DNA from: CAYORM01 sp964406375
Lineage (GTDB): Bacteria > Pseudomonadota > Alphaproteobacteria > DSM-16000 > Inquilinaceae
Assembly (NCBI GenBank): GCA_964406375.1
Contig: CAYORM010000123.1
Location: 1-5,153 of the forward strand
DNA length: 5,153 bases
Direction of reading: 5' to 3'
This document shows, in pieces, positions 1-5,153 of the stretch. Numbering within the stretch: the stretch's first letter is position 1; each line of letters starts with the position of its first letter. A program made the translations under genes and the position numbers. A model generated the notes under the pieces. That model saw nothing but the letters and a program-made list of their open reading frames with translations, made no database searches and was not told the DNA's origin.

Positions 1-132
1 GTCATACTGGCCGATGATCGCCGCGAGGTCATCCGGCTTGAGGCCGGTGCGTATGTCGACCTCGACACCGCGGTTGCGGAAGATGGCGACGGCGGCGGGG
101 CTGAGCGCGTCAGAGATCAGAACCTTGGGCAT
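1..132 (-). CDS. serA: D-3-phosphoglycerate dehydrogenase, N-terminal fragment (runs off the left edge)
   Basis: The first 44 codons are present, reading MPKVLISDALSPAAVAIF and ending at GQYD; the rest lies beyond base 1. SerA oxidises 3-phosphoglycerate to 3-phosphohydroxypyruvate with NAD+, the committed step of serine synthesis in the cytoplasm. The opening KVLISDALSPAAVAIF is the first beta strand and helix of the substrate-binding domain of the D-isomer 2-hydroxyacid dehydrogenase family, and the following segment (VEVDIRTGLKPDDL) fits the second strand and the helix after it. The NAD-binding domain, the catalytic Arg/Glu/His and any C-terminal ACT domain are outside the window. The ATG at 132-130 is supported by a GGAG Shine-Dalgarno at 144-141, eight bases upstream. 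It lies 84 nt after serC on the same strand, and serC makes the enzyme for the next step, so co-transcription is likely. The identification rests on a short fragment plus this context. Confidence 0.9.
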   Translation of the reverse strand, partial: MPKVLISDALSPAAVAIFRNRGVEVDIRTGLKPDDLAAIIGQYD

Positions 133-148
133 GGGACTTGCTCCGTCG

Positions 149-177
149 GCGCCCGCGCGGCCCGGCGGCGCGGGCGC
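149..177 (-). other. Perfect 10-bp inverted repeat between serC and serA (RNA hairpin)
   Basis: The arms are 149-158 (GCGCCCGCGC on the plus strand) and 168-177 (GCGCGGGCGC), exactly complementary, with a 9-nt loop. In the serC-serA transcript this would be a very stable all-GC hairpin that ends four bases before the GGAG of serA. No run of U follows on the minus strand, so it does not look like an intrinsic terminator. It could stabilise the upstream serC message, block 3' exonucleases, or set the serA to serC expression ratio. The function is inference; the repeat itself is seen directly. In such GC-rich DNA some GC palindromes arise by chance, but a 10-bp perfect one in an 84-nt gap is notable. 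Confidence 0.6.
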
Positions 178-216
178 AGCGATCGTGGAAAGGGGACGTG
201 ACGCCGTTCCGGCCGC

Positions 217-1404
217 TCAGGCGGCCTCGGACAGCGCGGCGCGGGCGGTTTCGTAGGCCCAGTCGAGCCAGGGGAGCAGCGCGCGCAGATCGTCCGTCTC
301 GACCGTCGAGCCGCCCCAGATGCGCAGGCCCGGAGGCGCATCGCGGTAGGCGCCGATATCGAGCGCCACCCCTTCCGCCTCGAGCAGCGCCGCGATGCGC
401 TTGGGCAGCGCCGCCTCGGCTTCGGGGCCCAGCGCCGTCACCGCCGGATCGACGATCTTCAGACAGATCGAGGTGGAGGACCGGGTCGCCGGATCCTCGG
501 CGAGGAAATCGACCCAGCCGGTCCGCTCGACCCATTCAGCGACCACGGCGAGATTGGCGCGGCTGCGCGCGACCAGCGCCGGCAGGCCGCCGATCGCCTC
601 GGCCCAGGCGAGACCGTCGAGCGCATCCTCGACACAGAGCATCGAGGGGGTGTTGATCGTCTCGCCCTTGAAGATCCCTTCGATCAGCTTCCCCTTCGAG
701 GTGAGGCGGAAGACCTTCGGCAGCGGCCAGGACGGGACGTGGCTCTCGAGCCGTTCCACCGCCCGCGGCGACAGCGCCAGCATGCCATGCGCGCCTTCGC
801 CCCCCAGCACCTTCTGCCAGGACCAGGTGACGACATCGAGCCGGTCCCAGGGCAGCTCCATCGCGAAGGCGGCGGAGGTCGCGTCGCAGATGATCAGACC
901 CTCGCGGTCGGGCGCGATCCAGCCGCCATCGGGGACGCGGACGCCGGAGGTCGTGCCGTTCCAGGTGAAGACGACATCGCGGGTCCGGGTGTCGACCTGC
1001 GACAGGTCCGGCAGCCGCCCATAGGGCGCATCGAAGCTGCGCAGATCAGCCAGACGGAGCTGCTTGGCGATATCGGTCAGCCAGCCCTGGCCGAAGCTCT
1101 CCCAGGCGAGGACGTCGACGCCCCGGGCGCCGAGCATCGTCCACATCGCCATTTCCATCGCGCCGGTATCCGAACCGGGCACGATGCCGAGCCGCCAATC
1201 GGCCGGCATGCCGAGGATCGCCTTCGACCGCTCGATGACGGCGGCGAGCTTCTTCTTGCTGGACGAGGCACGGTGCGAGCGCGCGAGTGCCGCGTCCTTC
1301 AGCCGGTCGAGCGACCAGCCGGGACGTTTCGCGCAGGGACCGGAGGAAAAATAGGGGGAAGCGGGGCGCAGACGCGGCTGCGCGGCGAGCGTGCTCGCTG
1401 ACAT
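217..1404 (-). CDS. serC: Phosphoserine aminotransferase, alphaproteobacterial/Methanosarcina-type
   Basis: A complete protein of 395 residues. SerC is a cytoplasmic PLP enzyme (class V aminotransferase fold) that transfers the amino group of glutamate to 3-phosphohydroxypyruvate, giving phosphoserine. In many bacteria it also acts on 3-hydroxy-2-oxo-4-phosphonooxybutanoate in PLP synthesis. Visible motifs are SSGPCAKRPGW (20-30), the phosphate/cofactor loop GIVPGSDTGA (73-82), WESFGQGW (101-108), FTWNGTTSGVRVP (146-158), ICDATSAAF (172-180) with the Asp expected to contact the PLP ring nitrogen at 174, and SWQKVLGGEGAHG (195-207) with the Schiff-base lysine at 198. The C-terminal part carries AYRDAPPGLRIWGG (352-365). 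These motifs match the longer variant family known from Methanosarcina and Alphaproteobacteria rather than the roughly 360-residue E. coli form. The ATG at 1404-1402 has GGAAGG at 1415-1410, five bases upstream. The gene has its own promoter and structured leader and is followed by serA. Confidence 0.97.
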   Translation of the reverse strand: MSASTLAAQPRLRPASPYFSSGPCAKRPGWSLDRLKDAALARSHRASSSKKKLAAVIERSKAILGMPADWRLGIVPGSDTGAMEMAMWTMLGARGVDVLAWESFGQGWLTDIAKQLRLADLRSFDAPYGRLPDLSQVDTRTRDVVFTWNGTTSGVRVPDGGWIAPDREGLIICDATSAAFAMELPWDRLDVVTWSWQKVLGGEGAHGMLALSPRAVERLESHVPSWPLPKVFRLTSKGKLIEGIFKGETINTPSMLCVEDALDGLAWAEAIGGLPALVARSRANLAVVAEWVERTGWVDFLAEDPATRSSTSICLKIVDPAVTALGPEAEAALPKRIAALLEAEGVALDIGAYRDAPPGLRIWGGSTVETDDLRALLPWLDWAYETARAALSEAA

Positions 1405-1450
1405 GCTATCCTTCCAGATAACGGCGTCCCGGTGGGGGGACGTGGCCCGC
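1405..1450 (-). promoter_or_regulatory. Structured 5' leader of serC (candidate serC leader RNA)
   Basis: Two hairpins follow each other in the predicted leader. The first pairs 1442-1437 (CGTCCC) with 1430-1425 (GGGACG) around a 6-nt loop CCCACC. The second pairs 1422-1417 (GTTATC) with 1410-1405 (GATAGC), six pairs including one G-U, around the loop TGGAAG, which displays the Shine-Dalgarno; the stem ends directly at the serC ATG. A conserved RNA element upstream of serC-serA operons in Alphaproteobacteria, whose last stem overlaps the serC ribosome binding site, is known (the Rfam serC leader). The position, size and last stem seen here agree with that description. I could not run a covariance model, so membership is inferred. 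The structure would suit translational control of serine synthesis; the ligand or trigger is not known to me. Confidence 0.65.
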
Positions 1451-1455
1451 CGCGG

Positions 1456-1483
1456 ACAATAGGCCCCGACGGGGTCGCGTCAA
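1456..1483 (-). promoter_or_regulatory. Sigma70-type promoter for serC-serA
   Basis: On the minus strand a -35 box TTGACG (1483-1478) is followed after 16 bases by a -10 box TATTGT (1461-1456). The -35 box matches the TTGACA consensus at five of six bases, and CTATTG/TATTGT fits the looser -10 of Alphaproteobacteria. Transcription would start near 1450-1448, giving a leader of about 45 nt before the serC ATG. The spacer holds a short perfect palindrome, CCCCGTCGGGG (1474-1464). The start site is predicted, not measured. Confidence 0.65.
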
Positions 1484-1541
1484 GCGAAAGCTGGACGGGT
1501 GCGCGTCGCGAAAAGCCGCCGACCGGTCCTCGAGAGAAGGC

Positions 1542-2906
1542 TCAGGCCGCTACCATCCGTCGCTCGATGACCGTGCAGATCTCGTCGATCACCCCGTCGA
1601 TCAGCCGGTCGTCATCCGCCTCCGCCATCACGCGGATCAGCGGCTCGGTACCGGATTTCCGGATCAGCAGCCGGCCGGCGCCATCCAGCCGCCGCTCCGC
1701 AGCGGCGATCGCCGCCTTGACCGCCGGATCATCGAGCGGCGTCCGCCCGCCCGGCACGGGGGTGTAGCGCAGATTGCGCAGCTTCTGTGGCACCGGCTGG
1801 AAGACCGAGGCGACTTCCGACGCCCGCCGCCCGGTCTGCGCCACCACCGCCAGCACCTGCAGCGCGGCGATCAGCCCGTCGCCGGTCGTTCCGTGATCGC
1901 TGAGCACGATGTGGCCGGACTGCTCGCCGCCGAGGTTGAGCCCCTGCTCGCGCATCGCCTCGACGACGTAGCGGTCGCCGACGGCGGTCCGGTGAAGCCG
2001 CAAGCCCAGCCCGGTCAGGAGCCGCTCGAGCCCGAGATTGGACATGACGGTCGCCGCCATGCCGCCACCGGTCAGCCGCCCCGCGGCCAGCCATTCCTTG
2101 GCGATCAGCCCCATGAGCTGGTCACCATCGATCCGGCGCCCGGCCTCATCGGCCATGATCAGACGGTCGGCATCACCATCGAGGGCAATGCCGAGATCGG
2201 CGCCGTGCTCGAGCACCGTCGCCTGCATCGCCTCGGTGTGGGTGGCGCCGCAATCGCGATTGATGTTGACGCCGTCCGGCTCGCAGCCGATCTCGATCAC
2301 CTCGGCACCGAGCTCCCACAGCACCTGCGGCGCCGCGCGATAGGCAGCACCATTGGCGCAGTCGACGACGATCTTCATGCCGTCGAGCCGCAGCCCGCGC
2401 GGGAAGGTACTCTTGGCGAACTCGACATAGCGGCCGAGCGCATCGTCGATGCGCCGGGCGCGCCCCAGCCCGGCCGGCGTCGCGAGAGCGGCCGGGTCGA
2501 CCGGACCGTCGATCAGCGCCTCGATCCGTGCCTCGACCTCGTCGGACAGCTTGTAGCCGTCCGGTCCGAAGAGCTTGATCCCGTTGTCCTCGAACGGGTT
2601 GTGCGAGGCCGAGATCATCACGCCGAGATCGCAGCGCAGGGAGCGCGTCAGAAGCGCCACGGCCGGTGTCGGCATCGGCCCCAGGAGCAGCACATCCATG
2701 CCCATCGAGACGAAGCCGGCGGTCAGGGCCGGTTCGATCATGTAGCCCGACAGCCGGGTATCCTTGCCGATGACGACGCGGTGGCGGTGCTCCCCGCGGC
2801 GGAACTGCGCCGCGGTCGCCATCGCGATCCGCAGCGCCGTCTCGGCGGTCATCGGCTCGGTATTCGCGGTGCCACGGATCCCGTCGGTGCCGAACAGCCT
2901 GCGCAT
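1542..2906 (-). CDS. glmM: Phosphoglucosamine mutase
   Basis: A complete protein of 454 residues, the usual length for GlmM. It interconverts glucosamine-6-phosphate and glucosamine-1-phosphate, feeding UDP-GlcNAc synthesis for peptidoglycan and lipopolysaccharide in the cytoplasm. Signature motifs are in order: LFGTDGIRG at the N-terminus (4-12), the active-site loop MISASHNP (97-104) with the phosphorylated serine at 101, the Mg2+ loop DGDADR (243-248), the sugar-binding GGEQSGHI (326-333) and the phosphate-binding RKSGTEPLIRVM (416-427). All key residues are intact. The chosen start is the ATG at 2906-2904, because GGGGAG at 2920-2915 lies eight bases upstream. A GTG three codons earlier (2915-2913) would overlap the folP stop but has the Shine-Dalgarno directly against it. 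The gene follows folP by 5 nt, so translational coupling is likely; ftsH-folP-glmM is a conserved order across proteobacteria. No clear terminator follows the stop codon. Confidence 0.97.
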   Translation of the reverse strand: MRRLFGTDGIRGTANTEPMTAETALRIAMATAAQFRRGEHRHRVVIGKDTRLSGYMIEPALTAGFVSMGMDVLLLGPMPTPAVALLTRSLRCDLGVMISASHNPFEDNGIKLFGPDGYKLSDEVEARIEALIDGPVDPAALATPAGLGRARRIDDALGRYVEFAKSTFPRGLRLDGMKIVVDCANGAAYRAAPQVLWELGAEVIEIGCEPDGVNINRDCGATHTEAMQATVLEHGADLGIALDGDADRLIMADEAGRRIDGDQLMGLIAKEWLAAGRLTGGGMAATVMSNLGLERLLTGLGLRLHRTAVGDRYVVEAMREQGLNLGGEQSGHIVLSDHGTTGDGLIAALQVLAVVAQTGRRASEVASVFQPVPQKLRNLRYTPVPGGRTPLDDPAVKAAIAAAERRLDGAGRLLIRKSGTEPLIRVMAEADDDRLIDGVIDEICTVIERRMVAA

Positions 2907-2911
2907 CTGCC

Positions 2912-4012
2912 TCACTCCCCTGCGCCGCCCGGGACCCCGCCGCTGCCGCTATCGAGCGGCGGGCTGTCCCGGAGCGCGGTCCAGACGGCGCGCGCTTGGC
3001 GCGTCTCCGCCACGTCATGGACCCGCAGGATGTGCACGCCGCGATCCAGCGCCGCAAGCCCCGCGGTGAGGGAACCCGGCAGGCGCGCCTTCGGCCCGCT
3101 CGCCGCATCGGGATCGAGCGCGGCGACGAAGCGCTTGCGTGACACGCCGTAGAGCAGCGGGCAGCCGAGATCGTGGAAGGCGGCGGCGTGGCGGATGAGC
3201 GCGAGGTTGTGCTCGACCGTCTTGCCGAAGCCGATGCCCGGATCGAGGGCGATCCGATCCCGCGGGATACCCGCCGCATCGGCGAGGCGCAGATCGTCCT
3301 CCAGCCGGTCATGGATATCGAGCACAACATCGTCGTAGCGGGGTGCGGCCTGCATCGTCCGCGGCTCGCCCAGCATATGCATCAGGATGACCGGGCAGCC
3401 GGCGCGGGCGACGAGCCGGCGCGCCTCACCATCGTGACGCAGCGCCGTCACGTCGTTGATGATGCGTGCCCCCGCGGCGAGCGCCGCGGCCATCACCGAC
3501 GCATGGCGGGTGTCGATCGAGACGATGGCGCCCTCGGCGGCGAGGGTGCGGATGACCGGCTCGACCCGCGCCCACTCCTCTTCCGGCGGGACGGGGTCGG
3601 CACCGGGACGGGTGGATTCGCCGCCGATGTCGAGGATGTCGGCACCCGCCTCCCGCAATGCCCGGCCGCGGGCGATGGCGGCCTCGGCCTTGAGCGCCTC
3701 ACCGCCGTCGGAGAAGCTGTCCGGCGTCACATTGACGATGCCCATGAGGAGCGGCCGGTCGAGCCGCAGCCCGGCGAAATCCGGGCGCGGGCGGGTCAGC
3801 GCCTCGAAACGGCGGCGTACTGGCCCGGTCACGTCACGCGCCGCCGCCCAGGCCTCGAGCGCCTCGGGGGGCAGCAGCGCCCGTTCGATGGCGCCCGAGG
3901 CATGCCGCAGCGCCACCCGCAGCCGGGCGAAACGCAGCGGCCCGCCGGCGAGCGGCGGGCCGTCGATCTCGGGATCGAGCCCGACGGGCTCGAGGACAAG
4001 GCTCCGCACCAT
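2912..4012 (-). CDS. folP: Dihydropteroate synthase with N-terminal extension
   Basis: A protein of 366 residues that condenses 6-hydroxymethyl-dihydropterin pyrophosphate with p-aminobenzoate to dihydropteroate, the sulfonamide-targeted step of folate synthesis. The TIM-barrel motifs are complete: MGIVNVTPDSFSDGG (90-104), DILDIGGESTRPGA (125-138), SIDTRH (165-170, pterin-site Asp 167), IINDVTA (184-190, Asn 186), MHMLGEPRTMQ (211-221), DPGIGFGKT (257-265), YGVSRKRF (288-295, Lys 293) and HILRVHD (327-333, Arg 330 and His 332). The first motif starts about 70 residues later than in E. coli FolP (282 residues). The extension (1-89) contains PLAGGPLRF and has no signal peptide or membrane segment; I recall similar extensions in other alphaproteobacterial enzymes. 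The C-terminal tail (about 350-366) is Gly/Ser/Pro-rich, and its coding DNA forms a strong hairpin. The ATG at 4012-4010 has GAGG at 4023-4020, seven bases upstream, overlapping the ftsH stop codon; the gap to ftsH is 9 nt. Confidence 0.95.
   Translation of the reverse strand: MVRSLVLEPVGLDPEIDGPPLAGGPLRFARLRVALRHASGAIERALLPPEALEAWAAARDVTGPVRRRFEALTRPRPDFAGLRLDRPLLMGIVNVTPDSFSDGGEALKAEAAIARGRALREAGADILDIGGESTRPGADPVPPEEEWARVEPVIRTLAAEGAIVSIDTRHASVMAAALAAGARIINDVTALRHDGEARRLVARAGCPVILMHMLGEPRTMQAAPRYDDVVLDIHDRLEDDLRLADAAGIPRDRIALDPGIGFGKTVEHNLALIRHAAAFHDLGCPLLYGVSRKRFVAALDPDAASGPKARLPGSLTAGLAALDRGVHILRVHDVAETRQARAVWTALRDSPPLDSGSGGVPGGAGE
2915..2920 (-). promoter_or_regulatory. glmM ribosome binding site inside the end of folP
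   Basis: GGGGAG on the minus strand, eight bases before the glmM ATG at 2906. It lies inside the last codons of folP (its final Gly-Glu), and the folP stop (2914-2912) falls between this site and the glmM ATG. It decides between the ATG and the upstream GTG as the glmM start, and suggests that ribosomes finishing folP help to start glmM. Confidence 0.7.
2926..2976 (-). other. Long imperfect hairpin at the 3' end of folP, just before the glmM ribosome binding site
   Basis: The plus-strand segment 2936-2944 (CCCGCCGCT) is the exact complement of 2955-2963, with a 10-nt loop. After a 2-nt bulge (2964-2965), 2929-2935 (CCGGGAC) pairs with 2966-2972. After a single bulged base (2973), 2926-2928 pairs with 2974-2976. 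The total is about 19 base pairs. The structure lies in the last 20 or so codons of folP, beyond the conserved enzyme fold, and ends five bases before the glmM Shine-Dalgarno. No U-run follows, so it is not a standard terminator. A role in mRNA processing, stability or translational coupling to glmM is inference. Confidence 0.65.
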
Positions 4013-4021
4013 AGCGGTGCC

Positions 4022-5153
4022 TCAGGTACCGGGTTGCGGCTCCGGGTCGAGCGACCCCTTGGCCCCACCCGAGGGGACGGAGGACCGGCGGCCGGCATTC
4101 GGCCGCTGCTGGGGCGGCGGCTCGTCCGTCGGCTCCGGCCGGTTGATCGGCTCACCATTGAGCAGGCCGCGCACCTCATCGCCCGACAGCGTTTCGTATT
4201 CGAGCAGCGCCTGGGCCAACAGATGCAGCTCGTCAATCCGCTCGGTCAGGATGCGCCGCGCCGTCGCCTCGGCCGTCTCGATCAGCCGGCGCATCTCCTC
4301 GTCGATCAGCCGCGAGGTCTCTTCGGAGATGTTCTGCGTCTGGGTGACCGAATGACCGAGGAAGACTTCCTGCGAATTCGAGGCGTAGCTCAGCCGGCCC
4401 AGCTTGTCCGACATGCCCCATTCGGTGACCATGGCACGCGCCAGCCGCGTCGCCTGCTGGATGTCGCTGGCCGCCCCGCTGGTCACATGGTCGGGGCCGA
4501 AGATCAGCTCCTCGGCGACCCGGCCGCCGAAGGTCATGGCCAGCTTCGATTCCATCTCGATCTTCTTGAAGCTGTACCGGTCGGATTCCGGCAGGCTCAT
4601 CACCATGCCGAGCGCGCGCCCGCGCGGCACGATCGTCACCTTGTGGATCGGATCATGCTTCGGGACGTTCAGCCCGACGATGGCGTGCCCGGCCTCGTGA
4701 TAGGCCGTCAGCCGCTTCTCCTCCTCCGACATCACCATCGAGCGCCGCTCGGCACCCATCAGCACCTTGTCCTTGGCGGCCTCGAACTCCGACTGGCTGA
4801 CCACGCGCTTGCCACGCCGCGCGGCAAGCAGGGCCGCCTCGTTCACCAGGTTGGCGAGGTCGGCGCCGGAGAAGCCGGGCGTGCCGCGGGCGATCACCTT
4901 CGGGTCCACGTCCGGCGCCAGCGGCACCTTGCGCATATGGACCTTCAGGATCTTCTCACGGCCGACGATGTCGGGGTTCGGCACCACGACCTGCCGGTCG
5001 AAGCGGCCGGGGCGCAGCAGCGCCGGGTCCAGCACGTCCGGCCGGTTGGTGGCGGCGATCACGATCACGTTCGCGTTGGAGTCGAACCCGTCCATCTCCA
5101 CCAGGATCTGGTTCAGGGTCTGCTCGCGCTCGTCGTGGGAGCCGCCGAGGCCG
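4022..5153 (-). CDS. ftsH: ATP-dependent zinc metalloprotease FtsH, C-terminal part (5' end beyond the right edge)
   Basis: 376 residues are visible, beginning at GLGGSHDEREQTLNQIL; the N-terminal membrane segments, Walker A and Walker B lie outside the window. FtsH is a hexameric inner-membrane AAA+ protease that degrades misfolded membrane proteins and regulators such as LpxC and sigma32 in E. coli. Visible in order are the second region of homology with IAATNRPDVLDPALLRPGRF (arginine-finger segment RPGRFDR at fragment residues 47-53), the AAA lid with GTPGFSGADLANLVNEAAL, the zinc site HEAGH (152-156, bases 4699-4685), and the third zinc ligand Asp in GAASDIQQATRLAR (residue 230). A helical C-terminal region follows, then a roughly 35-residue Pro/Gly/Arg-rich tail that is probably disordered. 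The reading frame stays open to base 5153; the internal GTG near 5101 is not the start, because conserved FtsH sequence continues upstream of it. The gene leads the tightly packed ftsH-folP-glmM block. Confidence 0.98.
   Translation of the reverse strand, partial: GLGGSHDEREQTLNQILVEMDGFDSNANVIVIAATNRPDVLDPALLRPGRFDRQVVVPNPDIVGREKILKVHMRKVPLAPDVDPKVIARGTPGFSGADLANLVNEAALLAARRGKRVVSQSEFEAAKDKVLMGAERRSMVMSEEEKRLTAYHEAGHAIVGLNVPKHDPIHKVTIVPRGRALGMVMSLPESDRYSFKKIEMESKLAMTFGGRVAEELIFGPDHVTSGAASDIQQATRLARAMVTEWGMSDKLGRLSYASNSQEVFLGHSVTQTQNISEETSRLIDEEMRRLIETAEATARRILTERIDELHLLAQALLEYETLSGDEVRGLLNGEPINRPEPTDEPPPQQRPNAGRRSSVPSGGAKGSLDPEPQPGT

Noticed and set aside
395..1401. Plus-strand open frames of 209 and 220 codons opposite serC
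   Set aside because: They are antisense to an intact serC with complete PLP-enzyme motifs, and no independent evidence for coding was seen.
1484..1541. Possible terminator after glmM (weak stem followed by TTTT near 1524-1527)
   Set aside because: The stem is short and bulged, and the T run is only four bases and lies partly in the loop. I could not call an intrinsic terminator here.
2913..2915. GTG start for glmM overlapping the folP stop (GTGA)
   Set aside because: The only Shine-Dalgarno-like sequence, GGGGAG, directly touches this codon, while it is ideally spaced for the ATG at 2906. The protein family also normally starts within a few residues of LFGTDGIRG.
1893..3152. Plus-strand open frame of 419 codons opposite glmM and the end of folP
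   Set aside because: It lies antisense to two clearly functional genes. Its translation is a low-complexity product typical of high-GC reverse frames, and it shows no recognisable motif.
2173..3330. Minus-strand open frame of 385 codons in another phase across glmM and folP
   Set aside because: It overlaps the true frames of both genes, which carry all family motifs, and its Arg/Ala/Ser-rich product is a frame shadow.
4044..4057. Short inverted repeat GGGTCG/CGACCC at the end of ftsH
   Set aside because: Only 5-6 bp with a tiny loop, inside coding sequence of very high GC, so it is expected by chance.
1..5153. A new mobile, defence or biosynthetic system in the window
   Set aside because: All coding space is accounted for by five conserved housekeeping genes, with no repeats, integrase, transposase or unexplained coding gap.

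Overview
The window is an ordinary but tidy piece of core chromosome from a high-GC alphaproteobacterium, probably of the Rhodospirillales type. This rests on three things: the very GC-rich codon third positions, the alphaproteobacterial (Methanosarcina-type) form of SerC, and a short structured leader before serC that resembles the known alphaproteobacterial serC leader RNA. The placement is from family resemblance only; no database search was possible.

All genes lie on the minus strand, so transcription runs from right to left. From the right edge they are: the C-terminal part of ftsH (membrane AAA+ zinc protease, 5' end outside the window), folP (dihydropteroate synthase), glmM (phosphoglucosamine mutase), serC (phosphoserine aminotransferase) and the first 44 codons of serA (3-phosphoglycerate dehydrogenase, running off the left edge). 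The intergenic gaps are 9 nt (ftsH-folP), 5 nt (folP-glmM), 137 nt (glmM-serC) and 84 nt (serC-serA). No stretch of 300 bases lacks a gene. I see no tRNA, rRNA, mobile element, CRISPR or phage feature.

There are two transcription blocks. The first, ftsH-folP-glmM, is the widely conserved order also found in E. coli. Here it is tightly packed: the folP Shine-Dalgarno overlaps the ftsH stop codon, and the glmM Shine-Dalgarno lies at the end of folP. The second, serC-serA, encodes the first two steps of serine synthesis. It has its own sigma70-like promoter (TTGACG, 16 nt, TATTGT) and a leader of about 45 nt with two consecutive hairpins, the second holding the serC ribosome binding site in its loop. 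No convincing terminator separates the blocks, so read-through from glmM into serC is possible.

The signals worth a second look are RNA structures rather than new proteins: the serC leader, a roughly 19-bp hairpin at the extreme 3' end of folP just before the glmM ribosome binding site, and a perfect 10-bp hairpin just before the serA ribosome binding site. I found no evidence of a new multi-gene system.
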